From: a virus
Virus record (IMG/VR): IMGVR_UViG_3300030103_001924
Coordinates: 1-29,319 of that record
Strand: one strand, 5' to 3'
DNA length: 29,319 bases
Part shown: in pieces, positions 1 to 5,844 of the stretch
How positions within the stretch are numbered: position 1 is the first letter of the stretch
How the letters are laid out: each line of letters starts with the position of its first letter
Position numbers and translations under genes: made by a program
Notes under the pieces: model-generated
Told to the model about the DNA's origin: nothing
The model's input: only the letters and a program-made list of their open reading frames with translations
The model's database searches: none

Positions 1-696
1 GTTCAGAACCATGAAGTCTACACAGACATGGAACTTGCAATTATGATGTCTAAGTTAGATAAAACTGGCATGACTCGTAAAATCGAACTCTCCAATTTTG
101 GTGCAAGGACTGTAGTTACATATACGTTCCCTGCACATACTATTGAAGTGGCCGATAAAGACCCTGTTTGCTTGACGATAAAAGTTCTTAACTCTTATGA
201 TGGTGGATGGAGGTTCATGTCAATGGTTGGTGCTGTAAGAATAGCTTGTATGAATGGTCAGGTATTTACAGAGGGTAGCTCTACCATATATAAAGCTAGG
301 CATACTCGACAGCTAGATATTCACAAGGGTTCTCAGATTGTTGGTAAAGGTCTAGAGGTAATGATGCAGCAGAATGAGCTATGGAAGATATGGAATAAGA
401 CTGTTCCATCTCAGGAGATAATTAATACTATCTTTGCTGAAGCTGTTGGGATGGACTATACGGATGTAAATATCTATAACAACAGAAACTTTATATATCT
501 CTGTAAGGCATACACTGAGACTTATTCTAAGCGTCAGGGTAACAATCTCTGGGCAGTTTATAATGCTCTGACTGATTGGGCTACTCACTGCCAGCCAGCC
601 CGTAAAGGATCATCAGTAATATCCTTACAGAATCGTAGAGCCAATAAGGTTTCTAAGATTATTTCTAATGATCGTCTGTTTCTACAGGCAGCATGA
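1..696 (+). CDS. DUF932-like phage protein, 5'-truncated by window edge
   Basis: The reading frame is open from base 1 and the first codons (VQNHEVYTDM) continue the same domain, so the true start lies to the left; the ATG at 28 is internal. The visible 231 residues look like the C-terminal part of the DUF932 family (proteins of phages and plasmids, function unknown). The resemblance rests on the LTIKVLNSYDGGWRF and VRIACMNGQV segments and the NNLWAVYNALTDWATH segment near the end, which is the most characteristic part. No catalytic residues can be assigned. The stop overlaps the start of the next gene (ATGA), so it is the first visible member of the early operon. The family call is from memory of conserved segments. 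Confidence 0.75.
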   Translation, partial: VQNHEVYTDMELAIMMSKLDKTGMTRKIELSNFGARTVVTYTFPAHTIEVADKDPVCLTIKVLNSYDGGWRFMSMVGAVRIACMNGQVFTEGSSTIYKARHTRQLDIHKGSQIVGKGLEVMMQQNELWKIWNKTVPSQEIINTIFAEAVGMDYTDVNIYNNRNFIYLCKAYTETYSKRQGNNLWAVYNALTDWATHCQPARKGSSVISLQNRRANKVSKIISNDRLFLQAA

Positions 697-863
697 TGGT
701 TAGTGAGTCTACACTAACTGATCTAGTAGAACTAAGGGATGCCCTTCAAGGGTGTCCTTTAGATTCTAGATCTGATTTATTGTTCGTATATTCATTAGAG
801 AATGTTATCAATTACTTAGAGGAGCAAAGTAATGGAAAGAGAGAAGTTTTATCACAAGATTGA
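693..863 (+). CDS. small acidic hypothetical protein (56 aa)
   Basis: The start ATG overlaps the stop of the DUF932-like gene (ATGA), and the 3' end overlaps the next gene by 32 nt. The 56-residue product begins MMVSESTLTDLVELRDALQG and looks helical. I recognise no family. Support is positional: without it there would be a 135-nt hole in a block where genes otherwise abut, and ATGA coupling is the local habit. No strong ribosome binding site is visible, which fits translation by coupling. It could be noise; moderate confidence. Confidence 0.5.
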   Translation: MMVSESTLTDLVELRDALQGCPLDSRSDLLFVYSLENVINYLEEQSNGKREVLSQD

Positions 864-1083
864 TGATTGGGTTGCGTATAACTTTACAAAGATAGATTGT
901 CAGCTTCCTTCGCCGACCTTCATAGGAAAGTTTATTCATTTTGTTGAGGCAGAGTTAGCAGGATACGCAAAAAGCGATAAAGATAAACTCATGCCTTGGA
1001 CACAAGTAAACTCATATACAGAGCTAGATCAGCTATTGCCTATATGTTTTACAGCATACATTAATCAAGGAGCTAAACACTAA
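832..1083 (+). CDS. small hypothetical protein (83 aa)
   Basis: The ATG has a good ribosome binding site (GAGGAG at about 820-825). The product is 83 aa with no membrane segment, no cysteine pair and no motif I can name; it starts MEREKFYHKIDDWVAYNF and is rich in aromatic residues. The stop forms a TAATG overlap with the next gene, so both are probably translated together. It belongs to the block of small genes left of the SSB, where T7-like phages keep host-takeover genes. That role is inference from position only. Confidence 0.7.
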   Translation: MEREKFYHKIDDWVAYNFTKIDCQLPSPTFIGKFIHFVEAELAGYAKSDKDKLMPWTQVNSYTELDQLLPICFTAYINQGAKH

Positions 1084-1343
1084 TGAGAAGTATAGATCAC
1101 TCAGAATCAAACCAAATTATAGCCGACTATCTAGGAGATAATATTTATAGTAAAGAAGTCTATTATGCAAATCTAGATAGAGCATACGACTCTATGAAGA
1201 ATCAATGGAATCCTCGTTACATGTATTCAATTCACAATGGTAATAATAAAAAGATATCAATAAAAGTTTATCGCAAAAGATATAACGAAGTATCAAAAGA
1301 ATACTATGGCGATGAACTCTTAGGGTACTTAGGAGATTACTAA
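1083..1343 (+). CDS. small hypothetical protein (86 aa), basic and Tyr/Asn-rich
   Basis: The start overlaps the previous stop (TAATG), with AAGGAG at about 1066-1071. The 86-residue product is rich in Tyr, Asn and Lys and ends YYGDELLGYLGDY. No family is recognised. It ends in another TAATG overlap, so translation is probably coupled on both sides. An early, host-directed role is only inferred from location. Confidence 0.65.
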   Translation: MRSIDHSESNQIIADYLGDNIYSKEVYYANLDRAYDSMKNQWNPRYMYSIHNGNNKKISIKVYRKRYNEVSKEYYGDELLGYLGDY

Positions 1344-1522
1344 TGCATAGATTTACAGCTAAACAAAAAGTTACACAAATGATTGCAGATAATTTTATAC
1401 ACGTTGAATCGACTGATGATTATACACCAATGCATTATAACTTAAAAAATACTATTGATAACGTAGAAGTATTACTACTTGATTTAATAGATAAAATTTA
1501 TAAGGAGAATGAGGATGAATAA
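1343..1522 (+). CDS. small hypothetical protein (59 aa)
   Basis: The ATG overlaps the stop of the upstream gene and is preceded by AGGAG at 1331-1335, 7 nt before the start, a near-ideal ribosome binding site. The 59-aa product starts MHRFTAKQKVTQMIADNFIH and has an Ile/Leu-rich, probably helical C-terminal half ending in an acidic tail. No homologue is recognised. The 3' end overlaps the next micropeptide gene by 8 nt. Confidence 0.6.
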   Translation: MHRFTAKQKVTQMIADNFIHVESTDDYTPMHYNLKNTIDNVEVLLLDLIDKIYKENEDE

Positions 1523-1598
1523 TGATGACTTTGAAGCAATTGGAATAGTAGTAACAGTTGGCTTTTTTATATTAATTCCTCTAATGATTTGGGGATAA
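1515..1598 (+). CDS. single-span membrane micropeptide (27 aa)
   Basis: A 27-residue frame with AAGGAG at 1502-1507 placed 7 nt before the ATG. A short acidic head (MNNDDFEA) is followed by one uninterrupted hydrophobic stretch (about residues 9-26, IGIVVTVGFFILIPLMIW). The clean split between a charged head and one transmembrane helix, plus the good ribosome binding site, favour a real membrane micropeptide. Its 3' end lies 3 nt before the next start. Phage proteins of this kind can alter host membranes or inhibit host enzymes, but nothing here shows which. Confidence 0.5.
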   Translation: MNNDDFEAIGIVVTVGFFILIPLMIWG

Positions 1599-1601
1599 GC
1601 T

Positions 1602-1793
1602 ATGACAACTAATAAAGCATTACAAATATTGTTTGATGAGAGTTCTACTTACTATGATTTCTGTGATGATGCCGATAGACATAGAGCATTAGAGTGGGCG
1701 GGAGCATGGAATCATATTACAAATCAGCTAGGTGTTGTCTTTGATAAAGAGACTGAGCAATGGGTAACTGCTGACACAGGGGATGTAATATGA
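1602..1793 (+). CDS. tandem paralogue A, hypothetical (63 aa)
   Basis: ATG preceded by GGGGAT at 1591-1596. The 63-aa product opens MTTNKALQILF and ends with the block HITNQLG, VFD, TEQWV, ADTG, VI, which is nearly identical in the next gene. The middle (about residues 12-32) differs. The family is unknown to me. The last codons contain the ribosome binding site and ATGA start of the second copy, so translation is coupled. Conservation of this block between copies supports both being real proteins. Confidence 0.75.
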   Translation: MTTNKALQILFDESSTYYDFCDDADRHRALEWAGAWNHITNQLGVVFDKETEQWVTADTGDVI

Positions 1794-1987
1794 TAAGTAA
1801 TATGACAACCAGTAAAGCACTAGAAATTATATTTAAATACGCTGATTTTGGTATTCAATATCACGATGATGAAGATGCAGATACTCAGTGGAGTGAAGCT
1901 ATGGCACATATCACTAACCAACTAGGTATGGTTTTTGATGGAACGACTGAGCAATGGGTAGCTGCTGACACGGGAGAAGTGATATGA
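1790..1987 (+). CDS. tandem paralogue B, hypothetical (65 aa)
   Basis: The start overlaps the stop of paralogue A (ATGA) and has AGGGGAT at 1778-1784 as ribosome binding site. A second ATG at 1802 begins MTTSKALEIIF, which aligns with residue 1 of paralogue A, so a 61-aa product starting there is also possible; the ribosome binding site favours 1790. The C-terminal block HITNQLG/VFD/TEQWV/ADTGEVI matches the first copy. The central part is more acidic (HDDEDAD). The stop again overlaps the following gene (ATGA). Confidence 0.75.
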   Translation: MISNMTTSKALEIIFKYADFGIQYHDDEDADTQWSEAMAHITNQLGMVFDGTTEQWVAADTGEVI

Positions 1988-2139
1988 ACAAACGATTTTT
2001 TGTTGAGTTCGAAAACCATAGTTATATCTACGTTTACGCTAAATCTGCGGAAGAGGTTCGACAAATTATTGAAACAACTGAAGACACTGAGACTTTGCAT
2101 GGTACTTCACCCATACTCTCTGTTGAGGCTACTGAGTGA
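1984..2139 (+). CDS. small hypothetical protein (51 aa)
   Basis: The ATG overlaps the stop of paralogue B, and GGGAGAAG lies at about 1972-1979. The 51-residue product starts MNKRFFVEFENHSYIYVYAK and continues SAEEVRQIIE, a strand-strand-helix pattern typical of tiny alpha/beta phage proteins. No family name can be given. Good ribosome binding site, coupling and amphipathic pattern support it as a gene. Confidence 0.6.
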   Translation: MNKRFFVEFENHSYIYVYAKSAEEVRQIIETTEDTETLHGTSPILSVEATE

Positions 2140-2179
2140 AGAGTGGGCTAATAAACTTAAATCTGGAGATATGTTTTGA
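2099..2179 (+). CDS. possible 26-aa overlapping micro-ORF
   Basis: A 26-codon frame starts at an ATG inside the end of the 1984-2139 gene and ends in a stop overlapping the TTG start of the next gene (TTGA). The last half (EEWANKLKSGDMF) looks protein-like, and the frame would bridge the only gap of about 36 nt here, allowing translational coupling. No convincing ribosome binding site precedes its ATG and I recognise no homologue, so this is tentative. Confidence 0.25.
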   Translation: MVLHPYSLLRLLSEEWANKLKSGDMF

Positions 2180-2463
2180 ACTATTTAAAAACTTTGTGGA
2201 GATATTTCCAATACAGAAAATATTTAACTATAGACAAACAAACCTTAGAAATTCTAAAAGATGCAGCAAGCGAGCATCACTCTAATTTAGAGTTTTGGAT
2301 TGATAACTACGGCATGGACGAGATTGAATGGGTAACGGCTTGTTGCATTACCGGCGAAACGACATCTGAAGAGCTTAAAGATTATAACGAAAAGCTCGGC
2401 AGTGCATTGGCTAAATCAGGAGAACACGGCTTGATCAGTTATAGACTGCGTAACAATGATTAA
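2176..2463 (+). CDS. hypothetical protein (95 aa), TTG start
   Basis: The frame starts at TTG, chosen because GGAG at 2165-2168 lies 7 nt upstream; the nearby ATG at 2171 is in another frame and stops after two codons. The 95-aa product begins with a basic aromatic stretch (MNYLKTLWRYFQYRKY) and continues as an acidic, probably helical domain. It has a Cys-Cys pair (TACCITGE) about two thirds along. No family recognised. Confidence 0.65.
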   Translation: MNYLKTLWRYFQYRKYLTIDKQTLEILKDAASEHHSNLEFWIDNYGMDEIEWVTACCITGETTSEELKDYNEKLGSALAKSGEHGLISYRLRNND

Positions 2464-2493
2464 TGAGACAATAAAAGACATAGAGGAGTTACT

Positions 2494-3024
2494 TTGAATA
2501 TATTTTATTTAGATAATGACCCTATAAACTGTGCTAAACAACACTGTGATAAGCATGTAGTCAAGATGATACTTGAGTATGCACAGTTACTATCTACGGC
2601 TCACAGAGTTCTTGATGGTGTAAAGTATTATGAGCCATCAAGACGCTCTGGCCGTATGGTCAAACGCTTTCACCTTGATGGGCCAAGAGCTAAACTCTAT
2701 CAAGCTACTCATATAAACCATCCCTCCGCTGTTTGGTGCAGAGAAACTATTAGTAATTACATATGGTTATCAGACTTATTTAATTCTTTACTTGATGAAT
2801 ATACTTATCGTTATGAGAAGGTTCATAAGTGTGCAGAGCTAAAAGATTTGTTAATGGAGGCTCCAGATAATATTGACATAGGAGCTTTCACGCCTCCTAC
2901 ACTGGCAATGCCACAAGAAAATAAAGTTTCAGACTGTAACATTGAGTGTTATCGTGACTATTATCATACTAAACACTTTGCTAAGTGGACTAACAGACCC
3001 ATACCGGAGTGGTTTAATGGCTAG
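2494..3024 (+). CDS. conserved phage protein with CDKHVVKM motif (176 aa)
   Basis: Starts at TTG with GAGGAG at 2483-2488. The product belongs to a family I recall from many marine phages and some bacteria, marked by an N-terminal FYLDNDP..CA..HCDKHVVKMILEYAQLLSTAHR pattern, a central NHPSAVW segment and a C-terminal PEWF. The His and Cys residues in HCDKH and the His of NHPSAVW could be metal or active-site residues. A distant link to pyrimidine-dimer glycosylases (T4 DenV-like) is possible but unproven from the sequence alone. The 3' end overlaps the next gene by 8 nt. Confidence 0.8.
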   Translation: MNIFYLDNDPINCAKQHCDKHVVKMILEYAQLLSTAHRVLDGVKYYEPSRRSGRMVKRFHLDGPRAKLYQATHINHPSAVWCRETISNYIWLSDLFNSLLDEYTYRYEKVHKCAELKDLLMEAPDNIDIGAFTPPTLAMPQENKVSDCNIECYRDYYHTKHFAKWTNRPIPEWFNG

Positions 3025-3202
3025 TAATTATACTCAACATCAATTGCTTCAAAGATTAGCTGTACTAACTAATCAAGAATATGATAACTATATAATTAAT
3101 AAGAAGGCGTTAGATCTTTGGTATAAAGTACACACAGAAGGAGTGCAACATGCAAGAACATCTAGAATTAAAAGATTTTTTACTAAATCCAAAAATGGGT
3201 AA
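3017..3202 (+). CDS. small basic hypothetical protein (61 aa)
   Basis: ATG at 3017 chosen because GGAG at 3006-3009 is 7 nt upstream; a longer in-frame version from 2942 would lie wholly inside the previous gene and lacks such a site. The 61-aa product starts MASNYTQHQLLQRLAVLTNQ and ends in a basic tail (RTSRIKRFFTKSKNG) that could bind nucleic acid. The C-terminal 53 nt overlap the next gene. No family recognised. Confidence 0.55.
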   Translation: MASNYTQHQLLQRLAVLTNQEYDNYIINKKALDLWYKVHTEGVQHARTSRIKRFFTKSKNG

Positions 3203-3443
3203 CAAAGCTAGGACTTGGTTTTATGTTGATGGTTTGAGATTATGTGATATAGCCATAGGTAGAAAGTATATTTTTGTTAAACCTTTGTATGGCAATTACG
3301 TTAAGAAGAAATACACAATACGAAAAGCAAAGGAGATATTAAAGAATATGTATTGGAAAGCAGCATCTACTGATGCATACTATAAGGCTTTAGAGTTAGG
3401 TAGAAAGCGTAAACCTAATAACTGGGAGAAGAATTATGTTTGA
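3150..3443 (+). CDS. small basic hypothetical protein (97 aa)
   Basis: The ATG has a textbook ribosome binding site (GAAGGAG at about 3137-3143) although it lies inside the 3' end of the previous gene. The 97-aa product is strongly basic, with a strand-rich N-terminal half (ARTWFYVDGLRLCDIAIGRKYIFV) and a helical Lys/Arg-rich C-terminal half. DNA or RNA binding is plausible from charge only. The 3' end overlaps the next micropeptide by 8 nt. Confidence 0.6.
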   Translation: MQEHLELKDFLLNPKMGNKARTWFYVDGLRLCDIAIGRKYIFVKPLYGNYVKKKYTIRKAKEILKNMYWKAASTDAYYKALELGRKRKPNNWEKNYV

Positions 3444-3507
3444 GGTAATTCTTTCGTGTGTTATAATTGTATATGTAATATATACTATATTTAATAGACC
3501 AACATAA
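3436..3507 (+). CDS. single-span membrane micropeptide (23 aa)
   Basis: A 23-residue frame preceded by GGGAGAAG at about 3423-3430. It is almost entirely one hydrophobic helix (VILSCVIIVYVIYTIF, residues 4-19) with a short charged tail (NRPT). It fills the gap before the SSB gene. With the peptide at 1515-1598 it makes two independent one-helix micropeptides in this early block. Alternatively it is chance sequence; the ribosome binding site argues against that. Confidence 0.4.
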   Translation: MFEVILSCVIIVYVIYTIFNRPT

Positions 3508-3519
3508 GGAGTTATAAAG

Positions 3520-3945
3520 ATGGCTATTGTTGAAGGTACAGCTTATTGGGCTAGTGTTAAACGTCCCAATACAACATATGAACCTGTCTATACTGTTAAT
3601 CTTGTAGTAGCCGATGATACTGCAAAGGATTTCAAGCGTAGAGGTTTTAAAGTTAAGGATATGAATGAAGGACCAGCACTAATTATCAAACGTAAAGTAA
3701 ACGGTGCTAAAGGCCAGAGAGAAGCACCAAAGCTCTATGATCGCATGAAGAATGAGATAGACATAGAGGTTGGTAATGGCTCTAAGGTTAAAGTCCAATA
3801 CCGTGAGTGGGAGATGGACAGAGGCCAGCAGCATTTCCAAGGTCTAGAGTTTATGGCTATGCAAGTTATAGATCTAGTTCCCTACAACAGCGGAGGTGCT
3901 GGAGATGAGTTTGATGTTGAGGATGAGATGGAGGATGAGTTGTAA
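3520..3945 (+). CDS. single-stranded DNA-binding protein, T7 gp2.5-like
   Basis: Predicted OB-fold protein of 141 aa that would coat single-stranded DNA at the fork and recruit polymerase and primase-helicase. Seen in the sequence: alternating strand-like segments (about residues 1-120, e.g. EPVYTVNLVVAD, ALIIKRKVNG, KVKVQYREWEM) and a flexible, very acidic C-terminal tail (DEFDVEDEMEDEL) containing an aromatic residue. Such a tail is the partner-binding element of T7 gp2.5-type SSBs. Ribosome binding site AAGGAG at about 3507-3512. It lies just upstream of the primase-helicase and polymerase, as in T7-like phages. It is shorter than T7 gp2.5 (232 aa), so the family call rests on tail, pattern and context. 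Confidence 0.75.
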   Translation: MAIVEGTAYWASVKRPNTTYEPVYTVNLVVADDTAKDFKRRGFKVKDMNEGPALIIKRKVNGAKGQREAPKLYDRMKNEIDIEVGNGSKVKVQYREWEMDRGQQHFQGLEFMAMQVIDLVPYNSGGAGDEFDVEDEMEDEL

Positions 3946-4160
3946 TGTCTTCTATCTATAAAGCCAAGGATGGCAAAACCTATGATGTATCAAAGTTATC
4001 TGAGTTGGCTCAAGAAAACTTTAACCTTGCCGCTGAGATAGAGGCAGAGATACAGGTTTTACAAAAGAAAATGAAAGTAATATCACTAGCTAGAGATTCT
4101 ATTATCGTATGGCTAGAGGATAAAGCATTGTGTGAGGAAGCGTTGTGTGCTGATGATTAG
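3945..4160 (+). CDS. small coiled-coil protein (71 aa)
   Basis: The ATG overlaps the SSB stop (TAATG). The 71-aa product has an acidic helical middle (NLAAEIEAEIQVLQKKMKVI) likely to form a coiled coil, followed by IIVWLEDK and a Cys-containing tail. Family unknown. Tight coupling to the SSB suggests a replication accessory role, which is inference. The terminator stem begins at its last base. Confidence 0.65.
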   Translation: MSSIYKAKDGKTYDVSKLSELAQENFNLAAEIEAEIQVLQKKMKVISLARDSIIVWLEDKALCEEALCADD

Positions 4161-4183
4161 GGGGCTTCGGCCCCCGTTTTTTT
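4160..4183 (+). terminator. rho-independent terminator with UUCG loop
   Basis: Perfect 6-bp GC stem: GGGGGC (4160-4165), loop TTCG (4166-4169), GCCCCC (4170-4175), then G and seven Ts (4177-4183). C(UUCG)G is an exceptionally stable tetraloop. It closes the early/SSB block on the + strand. The T-run is followed directly by the primase-helicase ribosome binding site (AGGAG, 4184-4188), so read-through or an undetected promoter must serve the downstream genes. Confidence 0.92.
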
Positions 4184-4194
4184 AGGAGCGATTA

Positions 4195-5844
4195 ATGGCA
4201 TTTGTAAAGACACATTTACCCTGTCCTGACTGTGGTGGTAGCGATCCAGCTGCCTTGAATGAAGATGGTTCTATGTATTGTTTCAGCTGTGATAAGCTGA
4301 CTCCTGCATCTAGAGATCATCATCCCTCCCCACAGCCAATAGAATTTAAAACGTATAAAAATAACTCTATGAATACCTCCGATGGTTCATTCAATGAGCT
4401 TACAGATAGGGGTATTTCCCTAAATACCGCCAAGAAATACGGAGTTAAAAGCATATTAAACTCCAAGGGTGAGGTGGATACTCACATCTATCCCTACTAT
4501 AACGTCAATGAGATCGGTGCTTATAAGCTACGTGATGCTAATAAAACTTTCTTTTGGCAAGGCTCATCCGCTGGCACAGGATTATTTGGTCAGCAGCTAT
4601 TCCAAGAGAGCGGTAAGTTTATAACTATCACTGAGGGTGAGTGTGATGCTATGGCAGCTTATGAGTTGCTGGGATCTAAATACCCTGTAGTGTCTCTAAA
4701 GAATGGTGCGGCTGGTGGAGTTAGAGATGTTAAGTCTTCTCTAGAGTTTCTTGAGAAGTTCGATAAGATAGTAATAAACTTTGATAATGATACTCCGGGC
4801 AGAGAAGCAGCTAAGAAAGTGGCTAGACTTTTTACACCCGGTAAATCATTAATATTAAACTTACCAGAGGAGTATAAAGATGCTAATGATATGCTTCGTA
4901 GTGGTAATCATAGATTGTTTACTACTTCTTGGTGGGCGGCAAAACCGTATACACCATCAGGAATAATGAGTGCAAAGGATATCATGAATAAATATCATGA
5001 GCGTCCTGAGAAAGAATCTGTAGCTTATCCTTGGCATGGATTGAATGAAAAGCTATATGGCCTTAGAACCGGAGAGCTAGTTACATTTACAGGTGGTACG
5101 GGACTAGGCAAGTCCAGTATCACTAGAGAGCTAGAACATTGGTTAATAAAGAACACTAAAGATAATGTAGGTATCATAGCTCTTGAAGAAGATTACTATA
5201 AGACTGCTGATTGTCTAGTGTCTATTGAGGCTAACGCAAGATTATATATTGACCACATCAGAAAAGATTATCCAAAAGAGCAACTAGATACCATGCTCAA
5301 TAATCTTTTTGGCGATGATAGAGTATGGATACATTCTCACTTCGGGTCTAATGATTTAGATGAGATATTCTCTAAGATTAGATACATGATTGTAGGTTGT
5401 GATTGTAAATGGATAGTAGTAGATCACCTACATATGTTATTGTCTGCTAGTGCAGAGGGAGATGAGCGTAGGACTATTGATACAATAATGCATAAGCTAA
5501 GATCTATCGTTGAAGAGACAGATGTAGGTATGCTTTTAGTATCTCACCTTAAAAGGATAGAGGGTAACAGAGGCCATGAAAATGGTGTTGTAGTTAACCT
5601 TAGTCATCTTAGAGGTTCTCAGTCTATAGCTCAGTTATCAGACTGTGTGATTGCTCTAGAGCGTAATCAACAATCAGATGATCCTAATGAGGCTAATACA
5701 ACACATGTAAGAGTGTTAAAGTCTAGATATACTGGTGATGTTGGTATGGCTACACATCTACTATACGACAAAGAAACTGGCAGACTCTCAGAGCTTCTAA
5801 GTTATGGAGATGAGGATGAGCTAGATGCGGAAGAAGCACTATGA
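4195..5844 (+). CDS. T7 gp4-like DNA primase-helicase
   Basis: Bifunctional replication protein of 549 aa (T7 gp4 is 566) that unwinds the fork as a hexamer and lays RNA primers. Domains in order: zinc-binding domain with C10-x2-C13 and C29-x2-C32; TOPRIM primase core with E147 (TEGECDA) and the D-x-D of NFDNDTPG (D197, D199); RecA-fold helicase with Walker A GGTGLGKSS (300-308), EEDY just after, Walker B-like WIVVDHLHML, LVSHLKR, and the HLRGSQSIAQLSD and ALERNQQ segments that closely track T7 gp4. The acidic C-terminal tail (YGDEDELDAEEAL) matches the polymerase-contacting tail of gp4. ATG with AGGAG at 4184-4188, and the stop overlaps the polymerase start (ATGA). Confidence 0.97.
   Translation: MAFVKTHLPCPDCGGSDPAALNEDGSMYCFSCDKLTPASRDHHPSPQPIEFKTYKNNSMNTSDGSFNELTDRGISLNTAKKYGVKSILNSKGEVDTHIYPYYNVNEIGAYKLRDANKTFFWQGSSAGTGLFGQQLFQESGKFITITEGECDAMAAYELLGSKYPVVSLKNGAAGGVRDVKSSLEFLEKFDKIVINFDNDTPGREAAKKVARLFTPGKSLILNLPEEYKDANDMLRSGNHRLFTTSWWAAKPYTPSGIMSAKDIMNKYHERPEKESVAYPWHGLNEKLYGLRTGELVTFTGGTGLGKSSITRELEHWLIKNTKDNVGIIALEEDYYKTADCLVSIEANARLYIDHIRKDYPKEQLDTMLNNLFGDDRVWIHSHFGSNDLDEIFSKIRYMIVGCDCKWIVVDHLHMLLSASAEGDERRTIDTIMHKLRSIVEETDVGMLLVSHLKRIEGNRGHENGVVVNLSHLRGSQSIAQLSDCVIALERNQQSDDPNEANTTHVRVLKSRYTGDVGMATHLLYDKETGRLSELLSYGDEDELDAEEAL

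Noticed and set aside
2942-3016. Hydrophobic N-terminal extension of the 61-aa protein
   Set aside because: Lies inside the 3' end of the 176-aa gene, without ribosome binding site; GGAG at 3006-3009 supports the ATG at 3017.
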